The notes below the pieces were generated by a model. It did not search any database. It was not told where the DNA came from and worked only from the letters and a program-made list of their open reading frames with translations. Positions 35,301 through 43,166 of a stretch of DNA of 55,326 nt are shown piece after piece. Origin of the DNA: an uncultured bacterium (lineage in GTDB: Bacteria; Planctomycetota; UBA1135; UBA2386); NCBI GenBank assembly GCA_937906475.1, contig CALCZA010000079.1, positions 1 to 55,326 on the forward strand, in the 5' to 3' direction. Made by a program: the position numbers and the translations under genes. Every line of letters begins with the position of its first letter. Within the stretch, counting starts at the first letter, position 1.

Positions 35301-35423
35301 TGGACCAATCGCGCGCCAGGCCAGTTGTTCTACGGCGTTGCTGTAGAATGTCTGATCCTGAGCCAGGAGGGTCGTGGCGAGTGAAAACACGGCAAGAGCC
35401 GTGACGTGCATTTGGGATCGCAT
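32346..35423 (-). CDS. Exported VPS10/BNR-repeat protein with inserted PDZ domain (paralogue 2)
   Basis: About 1025 residues from the preferred ATG at 35423. A GTG at 35444 would add seven residues. A signal peptide (TALAVFSLATTLLAQ) leads to the same propeller as the downstream paralogue, with Asp-boxes such as KSDDGGKTWQ, RTKDGGNSWQ, KSIDGGENWQ and RSDDRGQSWT. Between two blades, at about residues 330-420, a PDZ domain is inserted (GAILTTITKDGPAEKIGLQV, GDRVTKIDDEAVANYADLIE), preceded by a Gln/Arg/Gly-rich linker. PDZ domains bind C-terminal or internal peptides, so a role in protein sorting, quality control or attachment in the envelope is plausible. The C-terminus has a FlgD-like Ig fold. 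An 8-bp palindrome lies directly upstream of the start. Confidence 0.9.
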   Translation of the reverse strand: MRSQMHVTALAVFSLATTLLAQDQTFYSNAVEQLAWRAIGPANPMGRMTDIAVHDDRQSTWFVGTAGGGVWRTINAGTTWENVFNNQGTVSIGDVAIAPSDPDVIWVGTGEENGRNSVQWGDGVYKSDDGGKTWQHMGLRETFQIGHIEVHPTNPDIVYVAALGRLWGDNEERGVYRTKDGGNSWQRVMFIDEQTGCIDVRVHPRDPMTVFACMYERKRDRFDGNDPVVRFGKNSGLYKSIDGGENWQQLTEGLPSCTWGRSGLDLLASSPDTMFAIIETERSGWQAGDRKDRLSSDPVDSEGQGQGRQRQRPQRAARGSAVMGVGTEGSNGTEAAPGAILTTITKDGPAEKIGLQVGDRVTKIDDEAVANYADLIEIVNDSRARQKIKVTYVRGDEEKEIEVELGERENQLLRAAGRPNGPFSGRLFGQTANKQKLQGELGFETGGIFRSDDRGQSWTRINSLTERPFYYSVIRVDPRNPDNIYSVGTSFWGTTDGGKKFTAIHRGIHVDFHGAWVDPDDSDHLIAICDGGVNETYDRGRSWQLHNGFSAAQFYDCAVDTAVPYNVIGGLQDNGTWVIPSATRYRDGITKADCFKIYSGDGFGAQADPLEPHIVYATSQNGSAGVVNTRTGRTARMQRGAVPDGGRARFNWDAPFVLSPHNRLTLYHAGNYLFRGDRYAHLDNRGSRPELGPMQNERGMRMECISPALGATDKGTATALAESPLKRGLIYVGTDDGALWRTDDGGNDWQRIDQNLPIDELLYVSDIVPSHFKTGRVYLTLDGHRSDDFGTHVFVSEDSGKTWYTLGESLPGREVCHSFAEDPRNEELLFLGTEHGCWASLDRGYNWLRLTNGMPNSSVRELVIQDRDSDLVAATHGRGILVLDIEGLRQLTENVTKKDAHLFGVQPAYLWKLGSRGFQGHKNFKAPNPAYGATFHIWLREEPAEKPVLTVHDITGKEIAKVTGEKTAGMQVLQWSARMGRQLAKPGTYSVRLQSDDGERQAFVLRADPKTLPKSSNPTQPATNR

Positions 35424-35431
35424 GGGTGTCT

Positions 35432-35449
35432 GCGGAGTGTGCACTCCGC
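35432..35449. promoter_or_regulatory. Palindrome just upstream of the PDZ-VPS10 start
   Basis: GCGGAGTG (35432-35439) and CACTCCGC (35442-35449) are perfect inverted repeats around TG, 9 bases upstream of the ATG at 35423 on the minus strand. It would cover the ribosome binding region, so it could be a repressor site or a translation-blocking hairpin. I see no other feature in the 290-base gap to the kinase gene. Confidence 0.45.
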
Positions 35450-35715
35450 GCGCAGCTTAAAGCCTCAGAAGGGCTTGTGTTGGTGCGACTGTCCCTGCGA
35501 TTGTCGCAACTTGGCAACTCGTGGCGGTCGCCTTCGCCATGCTCGCTCGCGACGGAGAAGCCCATTGCAAACGGCGTCTAGCCATCGCCTGCCTAGGACG
35601 CAATGCCACGGGCTTCATATCCCTGTGGCGTAACGGTGGCTGCTTCATCATCGTCCGCGACGAACCACGGGTCGGGCCGCGCCAACCCGGGTGCCTCGGG
35701 ACCATCGAGCGGTTG

Positions 35716-38700
35716 CTAAATGCGTGCCTTGCCCTGCCAGATGCCGAGGAACCGTTGCCGCATCGATCGCTGTGCGAAGCGCTGGCTGACCGTGCGAACC
35801 AGTGATCGCGCCGAGGCCGGGCGATCGAGCAAACGCAGCGCGCGCAGGTGCAAGGGCAACGGCAAGTCGGCGTCTTGCAGCAGCGCCTCGATCTGTTCGT
35901 TGGTGTTGGCTACTGCCCGACCGCTGCCGGTCATCGCCAGCAGCCAGTTGGCGCGCAGTTCGGGCATATCTAGTTTTTCGACTAGATCTTCTAGACCTGG
36001 ATCATCGGCGCCGAGTCGCAGCAGGTGGCTACGGGCGACGGCCTCGCCGAGTTTGTCGCTCGCCTTATCTGCCAACGCCATTGCTTGCTCGAAGCGGCCG
36101 CGGGCGGCGTCGTCATTGCCACGCCAGAAGTCGCGCTCGCCGAGCAGCACGGCAGCGCGGGCGCCGTAGACTGGTAAGGCGAGCCGTTCGGCTTCATCGA
36201 GTGCCAGCCGTAGATCCTGATTCGCGTCCGGGTCGCCGAGCAACAGTCGCAGTTGGCCGCGGTAAAGATGGAAGCGCAAGCGAGCGCGCGGGAAGTGGCG
36301 CACTGGATGCGCTTTTTCGATCTCGCGTAGCGTGCGCATCGCCGTCGCGTAGCGGTGGGCGAGGGCTTCGGCTCGGGCTAGGTCGATCCAGACGTGGCAC
36401 CGCAGGTCTTCTTGTTCGGGCGGCACGCGCTTCTTGGCCGCGAGCAGGTGCTTCATGCAATCCGCGGCTTGGCCGAGATACAGCAGGATGCGGCCATGCA
36501 GCGCGTGCGCTTGCGCGGCTAGCGCATCGGTTGCATCGGTGGCTTCGTAGTGGCGTTCATCGGCGAGGTCGTCGTGAACGGTTTCGAGCAGGGCAATGGC
36601 GGATAGTAGTCGACCGTTGTCTAGGTCGGCGGTTGCTAGGCCGATGCGAGCGGCGGCCGATGCGGCGAGGTTGTTGAGGGTGCGCGCCAGCCGTTCGGAT
36701 TTTTGGAACGACTGCGCTGCCGTCTTGAGATTGGCGTTCTGTTGCGCTTGCGCGGACAACAACAGAAACCGCAACCGCCGCTGCGAATTCTGACTGGACT
36801 CGGCGACGTTCCGGAGGTGCACGGCGAGTCGACCGATCAAGCGTAGCGACGTGCGTTGCGAACCGGCACGCACGCGGTTGTCTAGTGCTTCGAGTAATGG
36901 GTCGAGGCAGCCTTCGTGATCGAGGGCCTGGGAGCGGTGCATGCCCACGGTCAGCGGTCGCGCGCCGCGCGCTTCCAGCACCGAGGCCGCGGCCGCGTGC
37001 AGGCGTTGCACTTCTTCCGGTGGGGTTCCGCGCAGCAGCGCTTGGCGGAAGTCGCGGTGACGGAAGGTGACCTCGCCACCTTGCGCCCGCACGATCCGAC
37101 CGCGGAATAGCGACAGAGTCTCAAGCAAAGACAACTCGGGTTCGAGAATCAGAGCCGACAGTTCGGATAGCGAGCAGCGATCGCCGAGCACGGCGGCGGC
37201 CGTCAATGCCGCGCGTTGGTGTGGCAAGAAATTGCGAACGCGATTGCGGAATCGTTCGACGTGGCTCGGCGCGGGGCGCGGTTCGGCGTCCTTCGCCAGT
37301 TGTTGGTAGTTGCCCACGAGGCCGTGCAAATCGCCTCGTTCGACCAGAAAATCTAAAGCTTCGAGCAGGGCGCCGGGCGCGCCGCTGAGCATCTGGTGGG
37401 CGGCGGCCAGGAAGGTGTCGACGTGCGCGGCAACTGGCGCTTCGAACAGCGAGCGGCCGAAGTTTCGGAAGTGACGTTCGTCCAATCCCGCCAGTTCGAG
37501 GCGCGGTTGGTCGTCCACCAGTTGGGTGTCGGGGCCGGCGACCAGTAACACCAGTAGGTGGTGCTTGTTCGCGGCTTTGGTGAGTTGCTGCAGCACGAGG
37601 CGACCACTCGTGTCTAGTTCGTCGGCGTGGTCGACCCGCAGCACCAGTGCGCGATGCTTGGATGGCAGATGCAGGATGGCGGTCGCCATGCGGTTGGCGC
37701 GCACTTCCGACGGCTCGGTGCTGTCACCGAAGGCGACTGCGACCAGGGCTTCGGCGTCAGGACCGTTGAGCGCAAAGCGATCGGTGGCGTGGGCGACGGC
37801 GCGGGCGTGTGCATTCGGGCTGTGGCGATCGTCGCCGCGCAACAGCAGGTCGAGCAGTGTGCTTGCGAACGGTTCGCCGTGGCCAAGACCGCTATCGGCG
37901 TCGCCGCCGAGATAGCGCGGCGGCTCACTGCTGTTGAGCCAGCGTTGCATCGCTTCATCGAGCAGGCGGCGGCGGCCGGAACTCTCGGGTGCGACGATCG
38001 CGAGCACACGACCCTTACCCGAACGCGCGACGGCGAGTGCTGCATCGAGTTGCGCAGACTCCGGACGTCGATCGACGAACGGCGCTTCTGCCGGTCGTCG
38101 CATGCGCAATAGGCGGCGACTGCTGGCGAGCACTGGCGCCTTGGCTTCGTGCTTGCGCCAGTATTCGGAGCGCGCACCCTTCTCAAGAATGCGAGCTACC
38201 TCGGCGGCGCCGCGCGGCCGATCCTCGGGGTTCTTCTGCATCAGGTCGAGCAGGATCTGCTCGAGCAGTGGCGATACGCGGGGTCGCAAGTGCGACGGCA
38301 GCGGCGGTTGCCGGTAGAGGTGCGCGTGCATCATCTCGTCGCCGTTGGTCGCGTCGGCGAATGGGTGTTGTCCGGTTGTTACTTCGAACAAGACGATGCC
38401 CAACGCGTACAAATCGCTGCGTGGTCCGGCGGGCTCGCCACGCAGCATCTCGGGCGCGCTGTAGGCGACGCTGCCGGCGAGGCCGAAGCCGGATGAGTCG
38501 TCACTGCCACCAGCGCTCGGCGAGTTGCCGGGCGAGGCACCGCTGCCAGCGGTTCCGAACGGGCGGGCCAGGCCGAGATCCACGATCTTCAATTCACTGT
38601 CAGGCGTCAGGATTAAATTCTCCGGCTTGACGTCGCGGTGGGCGAGGCCGCGGCGATGCAGGGCGGACAGGCCCCGGGCTGCGTCGGCACCGAGGCGCCG

Positions 38701-39192
38701 GGTCAAGTCTTCTACCGGTGAACCACTGCGCAGCAGCAGTTCGCGCAGGGTCGTGCCCTGGATGAACTGCATGATCAGAAAGGTTGTTTCGATGCCGAGT
38801 CGTTCGACGGTTTCGACGCCATAGATTTCGGCAACGTTCGCGTGGTGAACCGATTGGCCCACTTCGCCCTCGGCAAACAAGCGCGCGCGGGCCCGCTGGT
38901 TGGCCGCTAGTTCGGGGTGCAGCAGCTTGACGGCGACTTCGGTGCCTTCCGGCAGGTCCTTGTAGTTTTTTCGCAGGCGTGCCCGATAGACGGTGCCCGA
39001 GGAGCCGCTGCCTACCACGTGGAGCAGTTCTAGCCAATTGTCGACCTGTTGCAGCCCCGCCGTCGCTCGCCCAGATGCTGGGGAGGGGGCGTCTGGCTGC
39101 CCACTTTGTTTGTGATCCTTGCCGTCCACGAGGTGTTCCTTGTAGCGGTGTTGTTGCACCTGATCGAGACCTCTGCGAACCTTCCATGACAT
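35716..39192 (-). CDS. Ser/Thr protein kinase with degenerate P-loop ATPase domain and TPR-like tail
   Basis: About 1158 residues from the ATG at 39192. The Hanks-type kinase domain (51-340) is intact: G-loop GSGSSGTVYRA (61-71), Lys89 in VAVKLL, catalytic HRDVKPEN (185-192), DLG 205-207 in place of DFG, and APE 247-249. After it comes an STAND/AAA-like ATPase region (about 372-620), but the P-loop reads APESSGRRRL (401-410), with Arg where the invariant Lys belongs. The following 500 residues are rich in short amphipathic helices, like TPR arrays. The kinase is soluble, with no membrane helix. The architecture resembles PknK- or MalT-like fused sensors. The start codon overlaps that of the divergent cysS. 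Confidence 0.9.
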   Translation of the reverse strand: MSWKVRRGLDQVQQHRYKEHLVDGKDHKQSGQPDAPSPASGRATAGLQQVDNWLELLHVVGSGSSGTVYRARLRKNYKDLPEGTEVAVKLLHPELAANQRARARLFAEGEVGQSVHHANVAEIYGVETVERLGIETTFLIMQFIQGTTLRELLLRSGSPVEDLTRRLGADAARGLSALHRRGLAHRDVKPENLILTPDSELKIVDLGLARPFGTAGSGASPGNSPSAGGSDDSSGFGLAGSVAYSAPEMLRGEPAGPRSDLYALGIVLFEVTTGQHPFADATNGDEMMHAHLYRQPPLPSHLRPRVSPLLEQILLDLMQKNPEDRPRGAAEVARILEKGARSEYWRKHEAKAPVLASSRRLLRMRRPAEAPFVDRRPESAQLDAALAVARSGKGRVLAIVAPESSGRRRLLDEAMQRWLNSSEPPRYLGGDADSGLGHGEPFASTLLDLLLRGDDRHSPNAHARAVAHATDRFALNGPDAEALVAVAFGDSTEPSEVRANRMATAILHLPSKHRALVLRVDHADELDTSGRLVLQQLTKAANKHHLLVLLVAGPDTQLVDDQPRLELAGLDERHFRNFGRSLFEAPVAAHVDTFLAAAHQMLSGAPGALLEALDFLVERGDLHGLVGNYQQLAKDAEPRPAPSHVERFRNRVRNFLPHQRAALTAAAVLGDRCSLSELSALILEPELSLLETLSLFRGRIVRAQGGEVTFRHRDFRQALLRGTPPEEVQRLHAAAASVLEARGARPLTVGMHRSQALDHEGCLDPLLEALDNRVRAGSQRTSLRLIGRLAVHLRNVAESSQNSQRRLRFLLLSAQAQQNANLKTAAQSFQKSERLARTLNNLAASAAARIGLATADLDNGRLLSAIALLETVHDDLADERHYEATDATDALAAQAHALHGRILLYLGQAADCMKHLLAAKKRVPPEQEDLRCHVWIDLARAEALAHRYATAMRTLREIEKAHPVRHFPRARLRFHLYRGQLRLLLGDPDANQDLRLALDEAERLALPVYGARAAVLLGERDFWRGNDDAARGRFEQAMALADKASDKLGEAVARSHLLRLGADDPGLEDLVEKLDMPELRANWLLAMTGSGRAVANTNEQIEALLQDADLPLPLHLRALRLLDRPASARSLVRTVSQRFAQRSMRQRFLGIWQGKARI

Positions 39193-40624
39193 GACGATTC
39201 GTCTGCACAACTCGTTCACCCGCCAACTTGAAGAGCTACGCCCAATCGTCGATGGCAAGGTGACGATGTATCACTGTGGTCCGACGGTCTACAGCTCGCC
39301 GCATATTGGCAATTTTCGCAGTTTCTTGTTCGCCGATGTGCTCCGGCGCTTCGTTGAGGACCAGGGCTACGAAGTCACCCAGGTGATGAATATCACCGAT
39401 GTCGGTCACCTGACTCTCGATGACATTGAAGGTGGCGAAGACAAGATGGAGGCCGAGAGCAAGCGCACCGGCCGGACCGCGTGGGAAATCGCCAAAGAAT
39501 ACACGGACGAATTTCACGATTGTCAGCGGCAGTTGCAAGTGCGCCTGCCGCATCACATGCCACGGGCGACCGACTTCATCCAGCAGATGGGGGTGATCAT
39601 CGACGACCTGTTGAAGAAGGGCATCGCATACCAGGTCAACGGCGACGTCTACTATGAGGTCGCTAAGTTCGAGCCTTATGGAAAGCTGTCCGGCAAGGTG
39701 CTCGAAGATCTCGAGTCGGGGGCTCGCGTCGCGGTCAACGAAGACAAGAAGGACCCACGCGACTTCGCGTTGTGGAAGGTCGACGACAAGCACCAGATGC
39801 AGTGGGACGGTCCGTTCGAAGGCGGCCAACGTGGCTTTCCCGGTTGGCACATTGAGTGTTCGGCGATGTCGATGCACTACCTCGGGCGAAGTATCGATAT
39901 CCATACCGGTGGCGAGGACAATGTCTTCCCGCACCACGAGTGCGAGATTGCGCAGACCGAAGCTCACACCGGTGAGCGTTTCGTGGGCATTTGGATGCAC
40001 GCGCGCCATCTGCTCGTCGACAACACCAAGATGTCGAAGAGCCTGGGCAACTTCTTCACTGTCTCGGAGATCTTGGCGAAGGGCTACACGGGGCGCGAAC
40101 TGCGCTTCGCATTAATCCGAGTGCAGTATCGCCAGTCGCTCAACTTCACGCTGGCTGGCTTGACTGAGGGCCGCGCGGCAATCGCGCGCGTCAACGAAGC
40201 GCGTAAAAATCTCGTGCGCATTCGCGATGGTGCCGATCGAGAGGGTGGCGACGGTCTCGCGGTGGCGGTGCAAACGGCTAACGAAACGTTTACGGCTTCG
40301 ATGCAGGATGATCTGAACGTCTCCGAAGCACTTGCCGCGATCTTTGACTTTGTCACGACATGCAATAAGGCTGCGCCTAGCGTTGCCGGTGCGACGGTGG
40401 CTCTGCAAGCGTTTGCGCGTTTCGAAGATGTGTTGGCGGTGTTCGGCGATGAGCCTGAGGTTGCTGGCGATGCGCCAGCGGAATTGGTGGCGTTGCTAGA
40501 TCAGCGCAAGGATGCCAAGGCAAGTAAGGACTGGGCGGCAGCTGATAGGATCCGCGAAGAGATCGCTGCCGCCGGTTGGAAAATCGTCGACACGCCTGCC
40601 GGTGCTCGTTTGGAGAAAGTCTGA
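39191..40624 (+). CDS. cysS: Cysteinyl-tRNA synthetase
   Basis: A 477-residue class I aminoacyl-tRNA synthetase that charges tRNA-Cys. The start MTIRLHNSFTRQ aligns well with the usual N-terminus, so ATG 39191 is firm even though no Shine-Dalgarno sequence is seen. Cys29 in YHCGPTVYSS is the first zinc ligand, PHIGN (37-41) is the HIGH motif, HIECSAMSMHYLG and HHECEIAQ supply further zinc ligands, and KMSKSLGNF is the KMSKS loop. The C-terminal helical domain is complete. The gene starts one base inside the start codon of the divergent kinase gene, so its promoter must lie in that gene's coding region. A small membrane protein gene follows 3 bases later. Confidence 0.99.
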   Translation: MTIRLHNSFTRQLEELRPIVDGKVTMYHCGPTVYSSPHIGNFRSFLFADVLRRFVEDQGYEVTQVMNITDVGHLTLDDIEGGEDKMEAESKRTGRTAWEIAKEYTDEFHDCQRQLQVRLPHHMPRATDFIQQMGVIIDDLLKKGIAYQVNGDVYYEVAKFEPYGKLSGKVLEDLESGARVAVNEDKKDPRDFALWKVDDKHQMQWDGPFEGGQRGFPGWHIECSAMSMHYLGRSIDIHTGGEDNVFPHHECEIAQTEAHTGERFVGIWMHARHLLVDNTKMSKSLGNFFTVSEILAKGYTGRELRFALIRVQYRQSLNFTLAGLTEGRAAIARVNEARKNLVRIRDGADREGGDGLAVAVQTANETFTASMQDDLNVSEALAAIFDFVTTCNKAAPSVAGATVALQAFARFEDVLAVFGDEPEVAGDAPAELVALLDQRKDAKASKDWAAADRIREEIAAAGWKIVDTPAGARLEKV

Positions 40625-40627
40625 GCA

Positions 40628-41215
40628 ATGGAAACGAATAAGATTCCGATGACCGGGATGCAGTTACTGGCAATGCGGCTGGCGACGGTGCCAATGCTCG
40701 CTGGACTAGTGCTGTTGATTACTTGGCAGCAAGTCGAATGGGGCCCGTTCATCATCATGGGCTACGGGTGTCTTGCGATCGGTGTGTTGGCGGCGCTGTT
40801 CGTGCCGTTCTTGTTGCTGCGGAGTTGGCCGCAGGCACCCAACGTGCGCAACACGGTGTTGGTTAGTTTGCTGGCCGTGGTCAATATTCCGGTTGCCTTC
40901 ATCAGCGTGGTGCAGGGTGTCCATCGCTACACCCGGCTTCATGTGGTGATCTGTAACGACGCAGATTCGGAATGGCGTTCTGTGCAACTTGTTGGTGGTG
41001 GCCACCTCGGTGAAGCGACTCCGGTGGCGAAGAATGCGCGCGTGACGCGCAATGTTTGGGCGACCCAAGATGGTCGGCTGGAATTGCACTACCTCGATAA
41101 CGGCGTGCCGCGGCGCGTAGTCGTCGATGGCTACGTGACCAGGAATTTGGGCGGTGACTACACCGTGATCCGTGATTCCGATGGGGTCGTGACGGTGGCT
41201 GACCACACTCATTAG
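40628..41215 (+). CDS. Hypothetical membrane protein downstream of cysS
   Basis: A 195-residue protein of unknown function. Three hydrophobic helices occupy the first 100 residues (about 14-33, 42-66 and 74-95), then a soluble domain of about 95 residues follows with a beta-rich, charged pattern (LHVVICNDADSEWRSV, ARVTRNVWATQDGRLELHY, YTVIRDSDGVVTVADH). The start is 3 bases after the cysS stop (TGAGCAATG), so the two are probably translated together. No motif identifies a family. A hairpin CACACT/AGTGTG overlaps its stop codon and may end the transcript. Confidence 0.7.
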   Translation: METNKIPMTGMQLLAMRLATVPMLAGLVLLITWQQVEWGPFIIMGYGCLAIGVLAALFVPFLLLRSWPQAPNVRNTVLVSLLAVVNIPVAFISVVQGVHRYTRLHVVICNDADSEWRSVQLVGGGHLGEATPVAKNARVTRNVWATQDGRLELHYLDNGVPRRVVVDGYVTRNLGGDYTVIRDSDGVVTVADHTH

Positions 41216-41219
41216 TGTG
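41204..41219 (+). terminator. Short hairpin overlapping the stop of the membrane protein gene
   Basis: CACACT (41204-41209) and AGTGTG (41214-41219) pair around CATT, and the stop codon lies at 41213-41215. No T-run follows, so it is only a weak terminator candidate for the cysS transcript. Confidence 0.3.
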
Positions 41220-41343
41220 TGCGATGGCGGTTGATTTGGCGCGTTTCCGAACCTATGTGACTCGGGCGGTAACGTTGCCGGTCTACTGTCGTAGCATTGC
41301 CACGCGCGTTCCTTCTGGTGCCGCGGCTCATTAACTTACTATC

Positions 41344-41988
41344 ATGCGATACTTACTTCTGCCGCTGTTTGCGGCGCTGGCGTTCTCCTGTTGCGGCCAC
41401 GAACCGGCGGAGCAATCGGTTCGACTTGGCGCCGGCGGCGGTGCGATGGCGAGCCAGGATCGCGGCGATGTTGTCACGCAGGCTACTAAGCCAGTGCAAC
41501 CAGTTGGTGATCTTGAGCCTAGTAGCGATAAGGATACTCCGGCCCAAACAGCCAAGGTCAACAACCCCAAGCAGAAGCGCGCGATGAGCTACAACAAACT
41601 GTCCGAAGCAGAAGCCTTCGTTATCCAGCAAAAGGGCACCGAGGGACGTGGTGTCGGGGAATACACGGACCACAAGGCCGACGGTTTCTATATCTGCCGT
41701 CAATGCAACGCCGAGCTGTATCGCAGCAAAGACAAGTTCCAGTCAAGCTGTGGCTGGCCGAGCTTTGATGACGAAATTGACGGTGCCGTCGAGCGCAACG
41801 AGGACAGCTCGCACGGCATGGTTCGCATCGAGATCGTATGCACCAATTGCAAAGGCCACCTTGGCCACGTCTTCCACGGTGAGCAGATGACCGAGAAGAA
41901 TACGCGTCACTGCGTCAACTCGATCTCGATGAAGTTCGTGCCGGCTGGCGTGACAGCGCCGCCGATGTTGATCGTTAAGCAGCCTTGA
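41344..41988 (+). CDS. msrB: Lipoprotein peptide-methionine (R)-S-oxide reductase
   Basis: A 214-residue exported MsrB that reduces the R form of methionine sulfoxide in proteins. The signal peptide ends at ALAFSC, so Cys16 is probably lipidated. A flexible linker of about 60 residues precedes the catalytic domain (80-200). The two zinc CxxC pairs are Cys118/121 (CRQC) and Cys166/169 (CTNC), the catalytic cysteine is Cys190 in RHCVNSISM, and Cys136 in SSCGWPSF may be the resolving cysteine. Most MsrB enzymes are cytoplasmic, so a membrane-tethered version implies repair of oxidised envelope proteins and needs an external electron donor, which is not encoded nearby. Confidence 0.93.
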   Translation: MRYLLLPLFAALAFSCCGHEPAEQSVRLGAGGGAMASQDRGDVVTQATKPVQPVGDLEPSSDKDTPAQTAKVNNPKQKRAMSYNKLSEAEAFVIQQKGTEGRGVGEYTDHKADGFYICRQCNAELYRSKDKFQSSCGWPSFDDEIDGAVERNEDSSHGMVRIEIVCTNCKGHLGHVFHGEQMTEKNTRHCVNSISMKFVPAGVTAPPMLIVKQP

Positions 41989-42037
41989 TGACACGGTGAT
42001 TGCGCCCCGAGTGAGCGCCGGATCCGCGAATAGTGCT

Positions 42038-42060
42038 GCCGCGTCAGCGGCGTAAGCCGC
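42038..42060 (+). promoter_or_regulatory. Three alternating arms able to form two exclusive hairpins
   Basis: GCCGC (42038-42042), GCGGC (42047-42051) and GCCGC (42056-42060) follow each other with 4-base spacers GTCA and GTAA. The middle arm can pair with either neighbour, giving mutually exclusive 5-bp stems, and the second would carry a GTAA (GNRA-type) loop. TTTTT follows at 42075. It lies between msrB and the pseudouridine synthase gene and resembles a small attenuator or terminator. Confidence 0.35.
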
Positions 42061-42192
42061 GGGCCGCAGAACGCATTTTTGACTTTCTGACGGTGGTGAT
42101 CTGCTGGTCCTGAGGCTCAGGGTGCAGATTTGCGTTCAGGAAGGTGCTCCGAACGCGGCCCACCGTTGCCTTCCCGGCTGCGACTGGCTTGC

Positions 42193-43131
42193 ATGGCGGC
42201 AATGCACGACGTCGAGATGACTGCGGCCGAGGATGGCCAACGGCTCGACCGTTACCTGCGCAAGCTGTTACCGGAGACGTCGCTCGGGGCTATCTTCAAG
42301 ATGCTGCGGCGCGGCATCATTCGCGTCGACGGCAAGAAGGCTAAGGAGAACCTGCGCTTGGTCGCGGGCATGCATGTGACGTTGCCGCCATCGGCGATTC
42401 CGCGTTCGTCGGCTCAGCCTCCCAAATCAGCCGCACCGAGTGCGACGCGCGATTCTTCGTCCGAGCTACAGCCGACCATTGTGCACCGTGACGACGATTT
42501 GTTGATCGTCGTCAAGCCCGCTGGCCTCGCGGTCCAGCCTGGCAGCGGCCACGACTACCATGTGTTGGCGTGGTTAGATGGCCAGCCGTTCGGCACCAGA
42601 ACGGCCACCTATCGGCCGGCGCCGGTGCATCGATTGGATCGCGGCACATCGGGCCTGCTGGTGATTGGGCTGTCGCCGATTGGTTCGCGGTCGCTCGCGG
42701 ATGCGTTCCGGGAGGACCAAGTCCAGAAATCTTATGTCGCGGTCGTCGAGGGAGTGCCTAAACCGCCTCGAGGCACGATCGAGGCGCCATTATTGTTGCG
42801 AGAAACCGCACGCGCGCATCAACCGAAGGTCCTCGTTGATGATCTCGGTAAGCACGCGCGTACCGACTATGAAGTGCTCGAGTCCGGGCGCAATCGGGCG
42901 TTGTTGCAGCTGACGCTACACACCGGCCGAACTCATCAGATCCGGGCTCATCTTGGCCATGTCGGACACCCGATAGTAGGCGACCGCCGCTATGGCGCTG
43001 CGGCTAGGCAGGGGCATGTGTTCTTCCTGCATGCGTGCGAGCTGACACTGCCACATCCAACGAATGGAAAACGACTCACATTCCAATCCGAAATCCCGGA
43101 TCGGTTTCGAGCGGCTGTCAATCTGGGATGA
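42193..43131 (+). CDS. RluA-family pseudouridine synthase
   Basis: About 312 residues. The enzyme converts specific uridines in RNA to pseudouridine. ATG 42193 is chosen because the S4 domain (DGQRLDRYLRKLLP, then GIIRVDGKKAKEN) begins right after it. The frame is open up to 42130. A Ser/Pro-rich linker joins the S4 domain to the catalytic domain, whose motif HRLDRGTSGLLV holds the catalytic Asp. LHTGRTHQIRAHL and HPIVGDRRYG are the other family motifs. Which RNA it modifies (23S rRNA or tRNA) is not clear from sequence. The stop is followed 35 bases later by the glycosidase gene, and an alternative ATG of that gene even overlaps this stop. Confidence 0.93.
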   Translation: MAAMHDVEMTAAEDGQRLDRYLRKLLPETSLGAIFKMLRRGIIRVDGKKAKENLRLVAGMHVTLPPSAIPRSSAQPPKSAAPSATRDSSSELQPTIVHRDDDLLIVVKPAGLAVQPGSGHDYHVLAWLDGQPFGTRTATYRPAPVHRLDRGTSGLLVIGLSPIGSRSLADAFREDQVQKSYVAVVEGVPKPPRGTIEAPLLLRETARAHQPKVLVDDLGKHARTDYEVLESGRNRALLQLTLHTGRTHQIRAHLGHVGHPIVGDRRYGAAARQGHVFFLHACELTLPHPTNGKRLTFQSEIPDRFRAAVNLG

Positions 43132-43166
43132 TGCCTTCGGGCTCGGTTGCGGATACACCGATTGTA

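Noticed and set aside
35521..35805. 94-residue frame between the PDZ-VPS10 and kinase genes
   Set aside because: It overlaps the end of the kinase gene on the other strand, has no start signal and no family.
41989..42192. tRNA-like structure between msrB and the pseudouridine synthase gene
   Set aside because: The hairpins here do not form a cloverleaf and no GTTCRA-type T-loop is present. No tRNA was found anywhere in the window by eye.
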